Assembly (NCBI GenBank): GCA_026214975.1
Contig: JAOBSW010000171.1
Location: forward strand, 45,741-109,740
Reading direction: 5' to 3'
DNA: 64,000 nt
DNA from: Gentiana macrophylla
Taxonomy: Eukaryota > Streptophyta > Magnoliopsida > Gentianales > Gentianaceae
The position numbers were made by a program, and so were the translations under genes. Within the stretch, counting starts at the first letter, position 1, and every line of letters begins with the position of its first letter. The notes beneath the pieces are model-generated. The model saw nothing but the letters and a program-made list of their open reading frames with translations. It did not search any database and was not told the DNA's origin. Positions 34,049 to 47,007 of the stretch are shown here, in pieces.

Positions 34049-35511
34049 GGCGGCTTGTTGGGATCAATTGGGCCATCAAAACTCGGATCCAACCAACCAT
34101 ATTGTAGTAGGAGAAGGGACGAATAGGTCCATTAGGTTTCGTGACGATCAAAGTTCGTTTGGATGTGCGATCATCGATAAAACGGATCAACAGCAGATTA
34201 GAAAATAGTAAACCCTAGTTAGGGTTTTTTTTCGTTTAATAGGTTAGATACTGGGGTACCAACGATCCATCTCGGTGTTTATTTTCCGTAATTTGTGTGT
34301 ATGATCGTGATTATGTGTTTAACTTGAAAATGGCCATGACATGCATCATATAATGAAATCCACTCCATATGCATACATGTAGCTATTTAATTTTGGATAA
34401 TTAATTAGGCATGTATTCAACTCGATTAATTAGTTTAAGTTTTAATTAATTATTGTGGAAATTAATTATTAGAAACAAATTAAAGAACCGAGGAACCGGG
34501 TTTTTGTCAATCGTTACGTTTTTCGGTGATGGATTCTCGGTGAATCCCACCTTAAATCGTTAAATTTTCAGTGATGGATTCTCGGTGAATCCCACCTTAA
34601 ACCTGAACGAGATTGCGGGTTTGTTCCGTAGTGTCTACAGGAAAGTTTGACAATTTAAGAAATCGGAAAATCATGATACATAGGTTCAGAAATGGTCTAA
34701 CTATGGTTGGGTAAGTTCAACTGAGCTACGGCTCGATCGACTCACCCTCCACGTGTGACGTTTGCACGGTGGTTCGGAAAAACATAGCATATCAGACAAT
34801 CCTTTACGGCTAAACGGGGCTTCTCTTAGACGGATCCGACCGACAGTCATATATGTTCCAACGAATAAGAAGGGTAGGGTTGCCTACATTACCGACACCA
34901 TTCGGGTACATGATTTGTTGTTTCTTAAAATCTTGTCTAGTCTAAAACCGCGATCAGTAAACCCACCACTTTTTAAAAATATTGAGTGGGAGTGGGGAAG
35001 GCGACAGCCGACCCCACGGCCTCTACTATAGATGCAAGCAAGTGAGAGAATGGTGACGCCTCGTGCCTCTTTGATTTTGGCCCCCTTCGGATGGTGTTCA
35101 CCGTTATCAAAATTCAAGGCTTGGTCTCCGAAAGGATAGGATCTTGAGGACTTGCCGGGTCACTGACTTACCATATGTAGGCATACTCGGGGCATACGTA
35201 AAGGTCTGATATAGTAGTTCATACTCATTAGAATATTTTAGGAAATATCTTGGCTGGAAAAGGAAGGTAATCGACGATTAAAGTATGGGATGTACGATTC
35301 CCATGAGATGTTTGATTCTCAAAGTTTAATCATCGGGAGAGATTGTCTCAGTTTAACCGTCATCGTGCTGATACTGAACCCCTAGGCGGCGGTACGATGC
35401 AAGGCTAAATCCTTGGAATGGTAGAATAGACTTTTTTTTAAAGTTTATAATTCCTAAAATTTATCTAGTAATGTTTTGAATTTAATTTCTGTCATTTTAT
35501 TTTCAGAAATC
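34049..35511 (+). other. Copia-C leader, second part
   Basis: Non-coding. From about 34250 it aligns with the Copia-A and Copia-D leaders (GGGGTACCAACGATCCATC block and repeated GGATTCTCGGTGAATCCCACC). No gene seen. Confidence 0.75.
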
Positions 35512-36430
35512 ATGTCATTGCAACTTTCCTTATTACTGAATGATAAACTTAATGGTAACAACTCTGGAAAGTGGAAAAGTAACCTGAACGTGGTACTCAT
35601 CTTTGAGAACGCGCAATTTGTTTTGACTGTGGAATGCCCTGTACTTCCCGTACAGAACCCATCTAAATCCATTAAAGACGACCGTAAAAAATGGATTGAA
35701 GCGGATAATAAGGCGCGCAGTATCATCTTAGCATCAGTGTCGGAGGTCATTAGGACCAAACTTGAAGGCTTTAAGAGTGCACGAGAAATCATGCAGCACT
35801 TATCCTCTATGTTTGGCGCCCTTTCTGATCAAGCAAGGCACGAAGCCGTGTTGATGGCCGTTAACGCTAAAATGAGGAGGGGTCTGTCAGTAACTGGCCA
35901 TGTCATGAACATGATCAATTACTTTACTAATGCAGAAACTCATAGGTCAAAGTTTGACGATGCTACTCAGGTGTCTATGAGTCTTGAATCACTTACACCT
36001 GATTTCCTATAGTTCAAGACTAACTATGTCACGAACAAACTCAAGTTTGACATGCCACGGTTGATCAACGAACTGAAAGTCTTTGAAGCTCTCTCGTCTA
36101 ACAACAGAGACAAAGAAAGGGAAAAGAAGGCGGAAGCCAATATGGTTGAAGCCAAGGCGTCGAACTCTGGCCATTAGGGCAAGACCAAGTCTAAACATGT
36201 TAATGTTCCTAAACCAAAACCTATGAAAGAAGAGGCCAAACACACCAATCCTTCCAAACCTAAAGGGAATTGCTTTCTTCAGTGAGATAGGACATTGGCG
36301 TCGTCATTGTCCAAAGATATCTAAAAGACGTAAAGGATGGAAAGGTCCCATTTGGCAATAGGAAGGATAAGAAAGGTAATTGAATTACTTGTCTTTGAAT
36401 CCTTTAATGTAGCCAAAGATCTATCAACTT

Positions 36431-36455
36431 GGATCTTTGGATCTTTGGATCTTTG
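36431..36455 (+). repeat. Tandem GGATCTTT repeat in the protease codons
   Basis: Three head-to-tail units where related copies read GGATACTGGATACTGGAGC, so the active-site Asp-Thr-Gly codons are lost. It looks like slippage from a pre-existing 7-base duplication. Confidence 0.75.
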
Positions 36456-37681
36456 GAGCTACTAACCATGTATGTTCTTCTTTGCAGACCCTTAGTTCGT
36501 TTGAGGAGCTAGAGGAAGGTACTCAAGTGTTGAGAGTTGGCACCGGGGCGCTTGTTTCACTAAAGCAGTCGGATCTGTTGATTTATTTTTTGGCAATAAA
36601 GTTCTAAAATTAGACCATGTTTATTTTATTCCAAACTTCTGTAGGAATTTGATTTCCGTTTCAGCATAGAAAGAACAAATGTATTCCGTTTCCTTTGTGA
36701 ATGATGAATTTATTATTTCTATAAATGGTTTTAATTTGTGTTCTACAGTACTGGAAAACGGATTGTATTTTATTAAACCAACTCATGCTCCACTGCTTAA
36801 CACTGAAATATTTAAAGTAACACATCAACAATCTGCTAAAAGGCAGAAAGTTTCTCAAAAAAAGATAAAACATATCTTTGGCACCTTAGGCTAGGTCATA
36901 TTTTCTTGGAAAGACTCAAACGACAGGCTAAGGGTGATTCCTTAAAAGAGTTATCTGTTGACTCGTTGCCGATCTGTGAATCTTGCCTGTAGGGAAAAAT
37001 GACTAAGCGTCCCTTTTCGTCAAAAGGAAATAGGGGTAAAGAACCTTGAGAGTTAGTGCATTCAGACCTTTATGGTCTGATGAATATGCAAGCTAGAGGC
37101 GGATTCGAGTACTTTGTGACTTTCATCGATGGCTACTCTAGATTCGGTTATGTTTATCTGCTGCATCGGAAATCCGAAAATTTTGGAAAGTTTATGGAAT
37201 TCCAAGCAGAAGCCGAAAGGCAACTGGGCAAGTCTTTGAAATGCCTTCGCTCTGATCGCGGAGGAGAGTACTTAGATACTGAATTCACTATTTGATTTAA
37301 CATGGGATTTGTTCTCAACGTTCTACGCCCGGGACACCTCAGCAAAACAGAGTTCCTAAAAGGAGAAATAGAACATTGATAGACATGGTCAGGTCTGTGA
37401 TGAGCTATGACTCGCTACCGATTTCCTTCTGGGGATATGCTTTACAAGCAGCGGTATAAATACTGAATGTAGTACCGTCAAAGTCTGTCGAAAAGACACC
37501 TTTCAAAATGTGGAGAGGACGTCGTGAAAGCATACGTCACTTCCGCATTTGGGGATGTCCTGCACATGTGCTGGAAGACAAGACTTCAAAACTACAAAAA
37601 CATATGAAAGTATGCTTGTTCGTTGGGTACCCCAAAGGAACACGTGGAGGTCTGTTTTATGATCCGGAAGATAACAAGGTG

Positions 37682-37686
37682 ATAGT
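37682..37686. repeat. Target-site duplication ATAGT of Copia-D, left copy
   Basis: ATAGT lies before the 5' LTR and again at 49639-49643 after the 3' LTR. Removing Copia-D restores the host reading GTGATAGTTTCTACTAA. Confidence 0.92.
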
Positions 37687-39466
37687 TGTTAGGTTTTATG
37701 CCTGAAAGACAATTTGTAATTGTTTTATTTAAATAAATGACAGAATTTATTTCATCTTATTTATTCGCATTTATTGTCAATATTAATACACTACAGAAAA
37801 GCCTAAGTATATTGATTATGTAATCACATAACTCAGTGTATGGCTATACACACAAGGATTGAGTTTGTGAAATATACTTAAAATTAACTTAGTCCGTAGC
37901 GTTTATTAATATGAGTATGGGTCTCTAGATTAATTTGCTAATAATGCGCCCAGAACACTTTAGGTGTGATAGTCTTATCCGGACTCTCGGTAGTAGGGTA
38001 CCTAATAGGGCATTTATATATGATGATAATCATATAGGGCTATTTGATTTGAATTCTCGATATAATTCCGTAATCGAGAAGTCTTATCGAATCACAAGAT
38101 GATCATGATTAATCTCAATCCTGAGGTGATCACAGACAACTGCTTAGACTAGGGTGGAGTTTGATGTGTTAGTAAGGATCACTTCGTAGTATGTGGTCCA
38201 ACACTTCTCATTGGCTCAATTCTAGAATGAGTGAGTAGTCTATGTTATCACAGATATGGAATCCATTCCTTCCCACGGGAAGTAGACAGACGGTTCCTTT
38301 ATTTGTTAACCCTAGAAACTGATCGATCGGCCGAGTTCATATTATATTGGTTATGAACTAATTGATCACTAGGGGGTTAATGGTAAATAAGGATAATATG
38401 TTTCGAGAAGGGTTTACGGAAATATCCCGAATCGAAGTGAACAGTCTATGGAGAATTTATTCGTATCTGATGATTATATCAGTGGACGCTTTCGACTCAT
38501 ATATTGAGTGTAAGTTATCTATATTCGATAGAGTTCAGTTTCGGGTTTATGGTGGTGTAATCCCGGAATTAATAGGTTGGAAATAATTATTCTGTCTGAC
38601 GAGTAATTTTATTTAATTTATTGTAGCTACTGAATATGGGTCCTTGGTCCCCGACGTGGCTCCCAAAATAGCATAATTAGTTTTCTCATCGTTTCACCTC
38701 AATTATAATTAAATATGGATTGGGCTATTTAATTTGATATGTGGATTAATTGTTTAGTTGGTCTAGATAATTAAATACACGGAAAAATATATTTTTCGTG
38801 GACTCGGCCCAAGGTGTAGAAAAATGCGCATTGACCTTATTTAATTAAGGTTGGGGCGCATATTGTATTAACTAATTTTCAAGGAATTATTTTTCTTGGA
38901 TAATTATTTAACATGTGATTAAATTATTTATGTATTAAATAATATAAGGAAAAGAAAATCTTTTGTATATCCTACATTTATTTAGGAATATTTTAGATTT
39001 ATCTTTTTAAGGAAAAATGATTATTGTAATTGATTTTGTATTAATAACTTAATCTTGGGGCTTAAGTTTTACTCTCCTATATAAAGAGAGTTCTACCAAG
39101 CCTTTTGACATCACAAAAACACGCCATATGGTCTAGTATTTAGGTTGATATTTTTGACTAAGTACTTCGGGTTTCGAGTTGGGATAATCTTCGGGATTAT
39201 TCCGGTAGCATATCAAGGAGGTCGGCGTGGGAAACACCATCCACCTAGTGTTCTTTGGGAGACACACGTTGGAAGGCTGTGGCTTCTCAACTTGCGCGGA
39301 AACTACTTTTGATCTTGGAGTTAGGCACCATAAAAAGGTAAAAATCCAAACCTCATTGTAGTTTGATCTTTAATTTATGTTCTTTGTTTCGTTTAGATCT
39401 AGATTCGATACTTCCACTGCGTAATCGGGTCAATCTATGATTGATCCGAGGATATTACATCTAACA
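37687..39466 (+). repeat. 5' LTR of Copia-D
   Basis: 1780 bp, TGTTAGG...CATCTAACA. TATATAAAG at 39078-39086 is the likely core promoter. Confidence 0.93.
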
Positions 39467-39468
39467 AG

Positions 39469-39480
39469 TGGTATCAGAGC
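39469..39480 (+). promoter_or_regulatory. Primer-binding site of Copia-D
   Basis: TGGTATCAGAGC, perfect tRNA-iMet-type site two bases after the LTR. Confidence 0.88.
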
Positions 39481-41493
39481 CTTTGATCTACCGATCAAAG
39501 TATATGAATTTTATATCTAGGAGTGGAATAACATGTCATATGCTTTTTTTATTTCGTTTTTCTTATGAATTTCAAAATTTTATCATGATGCATGCTTGTG
39601 AATGTTGTGGTTGAAGAGATGGATTGGGGGTTGGTATTGTTTACCCATAGATCTATTTTGTAGCTCCTTTGTTTTGGTAACAATTGAGCATATGATTTGT
39701 ATCTTTAATCATGCAATTTTCGAAATTCCATGTAAAAGTAGCATCTTTTATTGTAATTTTGTTGTTCCGGGCTCGAAAAGTGATGAAGATCTTGAAGAAA
39801 AGTTGAAGATCATGGCGAAACCCAAGGTATGAACGAGGAGAAATGGTTAAAAACTATAAGGACTTTCTGCGACGCTTAAAAGTGTCGCTATAAGTCTGTT
39901 TTTCTTTTTTTTTTTTTTTATCCCTCGGCTAGGGTTTGTCCATGGCGGCCGCATGTGCAATTTTTTTTTGTTAATATTTTTTTTATAACAAACCTGCCGT
40001 TTGGCAGAAAATAAATTTAAAAAAAAAATTTATTATTTTTTTGGAAATAATTTGCAACAGCCGAGAATAACAAAAAAAAAACTGTTTTTATTATAAAAAA
40101 AGGCTTTAATTATAATAAATTGGTTTTATTTAATTAAAAGGCCTTTCTCCTCTTGGGTATTCGTGGTTCGTGATCCGGTGGTTCGAGTTCAAGATTCGAA
40201 GATCAAGACTCGAAGACGTAGATTAAGTTTTACTTTTCCATAGAAAATAGTTAGTCGGGGGTACCAACGATTCATCTTGGTGTTTACTTTTCGGTATAAT
40301 TTTGTGTTTGATCAAGATTACGTGCTTAAAACCGGAAAATTGCCATGACTTGCATCTTCATGATTCCACTCCAATGCATACACGTAGTTTTTTTTTTTTG
40401 AATTAAAATAAACGTGTATAACTCGAATAATTAGTATGAATGCTTATTAATTTAATATGTGGTAGTTAAATAATAAATAACTAATTATAAAAACCGAGGA
40501 ACCGGGTTTTGTCAATCGTTACGATTTTAGTGAAGGATTCTCGGTGAATCCCACTTAGATAAATCATTGAGCTTTTCGGTGATGGCTTCTCAGTGAACCC
40601 ACCTTAAACAGAAACGAGATTACGCTTTGGGTGACAATTTAGAAATCAGAGAATCTAAGTACATGGGTTCGGAAATGGTCTAACCATGGTTGGGCGAGTT
40701 CAACCGAGCTTCGGCTCAATCGACTCCCCTCCACGTGTGATGCACGTTACAGTAGTTCCACAAGTCTCAGCATAGCCGATAAGCCTTCGGGCTAAACGGG
40801 GGCTTCTCTTGCTGGATTGGCCTGAACTGTCACATATGTTCCAATGAATAAGACGGCGTAGGATTACCTACATAACCGACCCAATTCGGAGTACTTTGAT
40901 TTATTGTTTCTTATTGTCAAGGCCAAATTCGTAATAAGTAAACCCACCACTTTTTCAAATTAATGAGTGGGAGCGGGGAAGGCGACAGCCAACCCCACGG
41001 CCTCTACTATAGATGTAAGCACGTGAGAGAATGGTGACACCTCGTGCCCCTTTGATTTTGGCCCCCGTCAGATGGTGTTCACCGCTATCAAAATTCAAGG
41101 CTTGGTCTCCGAAAGGATAGGATATCGGGTACTCACCGGGTCACTGACCTGCCCCTCGTAGGCATACTCGGGGCGTACTTTGAGATCTGATATAGTAGGT
41201 CACACTCTTTATGGATATTTTCGAAATATCTAGGCTAGAAAAAGGAAGGTAATCAATGATTAAGGTCCGGGATGTCTGATTCCCGTGGGATGTTCGATTC
41301 TCAAAGCTTAATCATTGAGAGAGATTGTCTCAGTTTAACTGTCATAGTGCTGATATCGACCCTCTCGGATAGTACTGTGTGAGGTTAAATCCTTGGAATG
41401 GTAGGATAGACTTTATATAAGTTTATTATTCCTAAAGTACAAATTATAGTAGTGTATATTTGATTAAGTTTATGTCATTTTATTTACAGCATC
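39481..41493 (+). other. Untranslated leader of Copia-D
   Basis: Non-coding, aligns with the Copia-A leader and is slightly longer. It keeps short blocks (for example around 40350-40430 and 41250-41300) that Copia-A has lost between short repeats. Confidence 0.75.
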
Positions 41494-44400
41494 TTGTCTT
41501 CGCAAATTCAAACTTTACTGAATGATAAGCTAAATGGCGACAATTTTACTAAGTGGAAAGGTAACGTAAATGTGGTGCTCATATTTGAGAATGCGCAATT
41601 TGTTTTGATTGAGGAGTGCCCTGTTCTTCCCCCTCAAAATCTGCCTAAACGCATTTGTGATCAACATCGACAGAGGCGAATAATAAGGCAAGAGGCATCT
41701 TCTTAGCCTCAGTGTCGGAGGTCATTCGGAGCAAGATTGAGGGTTTTAATACTGCACAAGAAATTATGCAGCATTTGACCACCATGTTTGGCAAACCGTC
41801 TGATCAAGCAAGACATGAGGCCGTGAGGAAGGCTGTCAATTCCAATATGAGGCGGGGTCAGTCGGTTACTGGTCATGTGATGAACATGATTAGTTACTTC
41901 ACTAAAGCAGAAACTCATGGTGCGACTATAGATGATGCTACCCAAGTGTCTGTGATTCTCGAATCATTGACACCTGATTTCCTGGCGTTCAGGACTAACT
42001 ACGTCATGACTAAGTCTCGTCTTTCCATGACAGAGTTGATCAACGAACTTCAAGACTACGAGGGTCCTTCCACGAAAGATAAATCACAATAGCAAGAAAA
42101 GAAGGCTGAGGCTAATGTGGTCGTAGCCAAGGCGTCTAAGTCTAACCAGCAGGGTAAGCAAAAGAATAAGACACAAACTACGCCGGCGCCTAAACCTATG
42201 AAGAAGAAGGCTATGCCAAATACACCATCCAAGCCTAAAGGCAAGTGTTTTTACTGCAATGAGATAGGGCACTGGCGTCGTCATTGCCCCGTATATTTCA
42301 AATATGTAAAGGATGGGAAGGTTAAGGCTAGCAATGGGAAAGATAAGAAAGGTAATCATGAATTACTTGTCTTGGAATCTTTTAATGTAGCTAAAGATGT
42401 ATCAATTTGGATACTGGATACTGGAGCTTCTAACCATTTATGATCTTCTTTGCAGATCCTTAGTTCGTTTCAGGAGCTAGAGGAAGGAGCTCAAGTTATG
42501 AGAGTCGGCACCAGGGCATTAGTTTCAGTGAAAGCAGTGGGAGCTGTTGAGTTGCAATTTGGAAATAAAACTTTGAAGTTAGACAATGTTTATTTTATTC
42601 CGAATTTTAGGTGAAATTTAATTTCGTATTCTGCTTTGAAAGACCAGTTGTACTCTGTTTCCTTTATGAATAATGATTTTACTATTTCAAAGAATGGTTT
42701 TACTTTGTGTACTACTGTTTTAGAAAACGGATTATATTTCCTTAAACCAACGCATGCTCCCCTGCTAAATAGTGAAATGTTTAAAGTAGCACATCAAAAA
42801 TCTGCTAAAAGGCAGAAAATTTCTCATAAAGAAGATAGTACATATCTTTGGCACCTTAGGCTAGGTCACATTTCCTTGGAGACTAAAACGACTGGCTAAG
42901 GGTGATTCTTTAAAAGAGTTAGCTGTTGACTCGTTGCCGGTCTGCGAATCTTGCCTGGAGGGAAAAATGACTAAGCGTCCCTTCTCATCAAAAGGGAATA
43001 GGGCCAAAGAACCTCTAGAGTTAGTACATTCAGATCTTTGTGTTCCGATGAATGTGCAAGCTAGAGGCGGATTCGAGTATTTTGGTACTTTCATCGACGA
43101 CTACTCGAGGTTCGGATATGTTTATCTGCACGCGCAAAAGCCGAGACTTTTGGCAAGTTTAAGGAATTTCAAGTAGAAGCCGAAAGGTGTTAGGAAATTC
43201 TTTGAAATGCCTTCCCTCTGATCGCGGAGGAGAGTACTTAGATACTGAGTTCACTGACTACCTACTTGAACATGGGATCTGTTCCCAACGTTCTGCGCCT
43301 AGGACACCTCAGCAAAATAGAGTTGCTGAAAGGAGAAATAGAACATTGATTGACATGGTCAGATCAATGATGAGCTACGCCTCGCGACCGATATCCTTTT
43401 GGGGATATGATCTAGAAGCAGCGGTATACATACTGAATGTAGTACCGTCAAATTCTGTCACAAGGACACCTTATGAAATGTGGAGGGACGCGGCCGGAAG
43501 GCTAAATCACTTCGTATTTGGGGATGTCCGCACGTGTCTTGAGTGGACAAGACTAGCAAACTACAAAAGCGTCACGAAAGTATGTCTGTTTGTGGGTTAC
43601 CCCAAGGGAACACATGGAGGTCTGCTTTACGATCCGGAAGATAACAAGGTGATAGTTTCGATTAATGCCACATTTTTGGAAGATCAATATATGACAGATT
43701 TCAAGCCTCAAAGTAAAGTCGTACTCGAGAAGTTACTTTCCGATGAGGTTAGACCACAAGTACCACCTAGTGTTACTGTAGACAACACCGTGAATGCAAC
43801 AATCACCCCTCTTCCTAATCCGCCCAGACGTTCTGAGAGAGTGGTTCGGCCACCAAATCGGTTTGGACAATCAGAGGCGAACTTAGCCGTCTCTGATGGT
43901 GTGGAAGATGATCCAGTGTCTTTTCGCAAGGCCATGGATAATCGTGACAATGATCAATGAGTTTACGCGATGAATCAAGAGATATAGTCAATGTACTCTA
44001 ACTCTGTCAGGAAACTTGTAGATTGCCCCAAAGGGTTAAAACCCATAGGGAGCAAGTGGCTCTACAAGAGGAAGTGATGAGTTGATGGTAATGTGCAAAC
44101 CTTTAAAGCACGGCTTGTAGCTAAGGGCTACACACAGAGGAGGGTATAGACTATGAAGAGACCTTCTCCCCTGTGGCCATGCTTAAATCCATCCGGATCC
44201 TCCTTTCTATTGCTGCATGCCTAGATTATGAAATCTAGCAAATGGATGTCAAGGCAGCGTTTCTTAACGGCTTTCTCGGCGAGGAAATCTATATGCAAAC
44301 AAACTGGAAGGATACATCGAGGAAGGCCAAGAGCACAAAGTGTGCAAGTTGCTGAGATCCATTTATGGGTTGAAGCAAGCATATCGGTCTTGGAATCATA

Positions 44401-45472
44401 GATTTGATGACACCATTAAGTCATATGATTTCGAACGAAATCCTGATGAACCTTGTGTATACAAGAAAGTCGTTAAGAGTGTTGTACGTAGATGACATTC
44501 TACTAATTGGAAAGGATAAGGGGATGTTGCCGGACGTTAAATTTTGGTGGGCCAGCCAATTCAAAATGAAAGATTTGGGAGAGGCGAATTATGTTCTCAG
44601 GATCCAATTAATACGGGATCACAAGAACAGGATGTTAGCTCTTTCACAAGACACTTACACTGATAAGCTGAAGGCTAGATATAGCATGACGGATGCAAAG
44701 AGGGGTTACCTACCAACTCGTCACGGCGTCCATCTCTCTAAGACTCAGAGTCCTCGGACTCCTGAGGAAACAGAGGCTATGGAAAGAGTGCCTTATGCTT
44801 CGGATGTAGGTAGTCTAATGTACGCTATGTTGTGCACTAGACCTGACATCTGTTATGGCGTTGGACTCGTCAGTCATTATCAGTCGAATCCGGGCAATGA
44901 GCATTGGATTGCTGTAAAGAACCTCTTAAAGTATTTGAAGAGGACTAGGAATTATATGCTGGTATATTCAGGTGCAAACCTGGACGTACAGGGGTACACT
45001 GACTCTGACTTTCAGTCAGATCGAGTTGATTTCAAATCTACCATAGGCTCAGTGTTTACCATTGGTGGTGGTGCAGTCATTTGGAGAAGTGTCAAGCAAT
45101 CCAGCACGACTGATTCTACTATGGAATCTGAATATATAGTGGCCTCTGAGGCAGCTAACGAAGCAGTTTGGTTAAAGAAGTTCCTGAGTGGTTTAGGGGT
45201 ATCTCCAAATCACAACGATCCGATCACTCTCTATTGTGACAACAATGGGGCTGTATCAAATTCGAAAGAACCCCGTAGTCACCGCAAGTCGAAGTATATC
45301 GAGTGAAATTACCATTTAATCAGAGAGATTGTACAAAGAGGAGACATTTCCGTCAAGAAAATCGCCTATGTTGACAACCCCACTGATCCTTTCACCAAGA
45401 CATTTCCGTTAGAAGTCTTCAACCGGCACTTGGAGATTATTGGTGTTAGGGACATGACTTATTTGCTTTGGA
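41494..45472 (+). pseudogene. Copia-D gag-pol pseudogene
   Basis: Same protein as Copia-A. The start codon is TTG where Copia-A has ATG. Gag runs to a frameshift near 41660 and resumes from 41712; a TAG lies at 42090. The zinc knuckle CFYCNEIGHWRRHC is at about 42246 and protease WILDTGASNH at about 42410, ended by TGA at 42441. Integrase pieces are 42934-43176 and 43187-43960. RT with YVDDILLIGKDKG is at about 44483, and RNase H with STMESEYIVASEAA is at 45110-45160. The final stop codon of the family (TAG) is TGG here. The stops in the RT entry (near 44075 and 44236) and the losses near 44140 and 44478 recur in Copia-A. Confidence 0.88.
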
Positions 45473-45520
45473 GAAAGTGGGAGTTGTATTGCTGTAACAA
45501 TTAATCCACTTGCCTATCGT

Positions 45521-45533
45521 GGAAGTGGGAAAT
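45521..45533 (+). promoter_or_regulatory. Polypurine tract of Copia-D
   Basis: GGAAGTGGGAAAT directly before the 3' LTR. Confidence 0.78.
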
Positions 45534-47007
45534 TGTTAGGTTTTATGCACGAAAGACAATTCGTAATTGTTTTATTTAAATAAATGACAGAATTTATTTC
45601 ATCTTATTTATTCGCATTTATTGCCAATATTAATACACTACAAAAAACCCTAAGTATATTGATTATGTAATCACATAAATCAGTGTATTGCTATACACAT
45701 GAGGATTGAGTTTGTGAAATATACCTAAAATTAACTTAATCCATAGCGTTTATTAATCTGAGTATGGGTCTCTAGATTAATTTGCAAATAATGCGCCCAG
45801 AACATTTTAGGTGTGACAGTCTTATCCGGACTGTCGGTACCTAATGGGGCATTTATCTATGATGATAATCATATAGGGCTGGACCGATTTCATTTGAGTT
45901 CTCGATATAATTCTGTAATCGAGAAGTCTTATCGAATCACAAGATGATCATGATTAATCTCAATCCTGAGGTGATCACAGACAACTGCTTAGACTAGGGT
46001 GGAATTTGATGTGTTAGTATGGATCGCCGTAGTATGTGGTCCAACACTTTCGTTGGCTCTATTCTAGAATGAGTGAGTAGTACGTGTTATCACGGATGTG
46101 GAATCCATTCCTTCCTCGGGAAGTAGACAGGACGGTTCCCTTATTTGTTAACCGTGAATCTTGATCAATCGGCCGAGTTCATATTATATTGGTTATGAAC
46201 TAATTGATCACTAGGGGGTTAATGGTAAATAAGGATAATATGTTTCGAGAAGGGTTTACGGAAATATCCCGAATCGAAGTGAACAGTCTATGGAGGATTT
46301 ATTCGTATGTAATGATTATATCAGTGGACGCTTTCGACTCATAAATTGAGTGTAAGTTGTCTATATTCGATAGATTTCAGTTTCGGGTTTATGGTGGTGT
46401 AATCCCGGAATTAATAGGTTGGATATAATTATTACATTCGACGAATAATTTTATTTAATTTATTGTAGCTTCTTGAATATGGGTCCATGGTCCCCGACGT
46501 GGCTCCCAAAATAGCATAATTAGTTTTCTCATCGTTTCACCTCAATTATAATTAAATAGTGGATTGGGCTATTTAATTCGATATGTGGATTAATTGTTTA
46601 GTTGGACTAGATAATTAAATACACGGAAAAAGAAATTTTTCGTGGACTCGGCCCAAGGTGTAGAAAAATGCGCATGGACCTTATTTAATTAAGGTTGGGG
46701 CATATATTGTATTAACTAATTATCAAGGAATTAGTTTTCTTGGATAATTATTTAACATGTGATTAAATTATTTATGTGTTAAATAATTTAAGGAAAAGAA
46801 AATCTTTTGTATATCCTAAATTTATTTAGGAATATTTTAGATTTATCTTTTTAAGGAAAAATGATTATTGTAATTGATTTTGTATTAATTATTTAATCCT
46901 TGAGGCTTATGTTTTACTCTCCTATATAAAGAGAGTTCTTCCAAGCCTTTTGACATCACAAAAACACGCCATATTGACTAGTATTTAGGTTGATATTTTT
47001 TACTAAG
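45534..47007 (+). repeat. 3' LTR of Copia-D, first part
   Basis: Matches the first ~1475 bp of the 5' LTR, including the TATATAAAG box near 46923. Interrupted by the palindrome and continued at 49329-49638. With the insertion and one target copy removed the LTR is 1779 bp, within one base of the 5' LTR. Confidence 0.92.

Larger units (their letters stand above)
35512..37686 (+). pseudogene. Copia-C gag, protease and integrase part
   Basis: The gag frame starts MSLQLSLLLNDKLNGN and runs to a TAG at 36010-36012. Fragments follow: a frameshifted zinc knuckle near 36270; a protease region where the usual Asp-Thr-Gly codons are replaced by an 8-base tandem repeat (GGATCTTT, 36431-36455); an integrase part 37056-37295 (HSDLYGLMNMQARGG, DRGGEYLDTEF) and 37508-37686 (FRIWGCPAHVLEDKTSKLQK, KVCLFVGYPKGTRGG). 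It ends in mid-codon at the Copia-D insertion and resumes at 49639. Confidence 0.85.
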
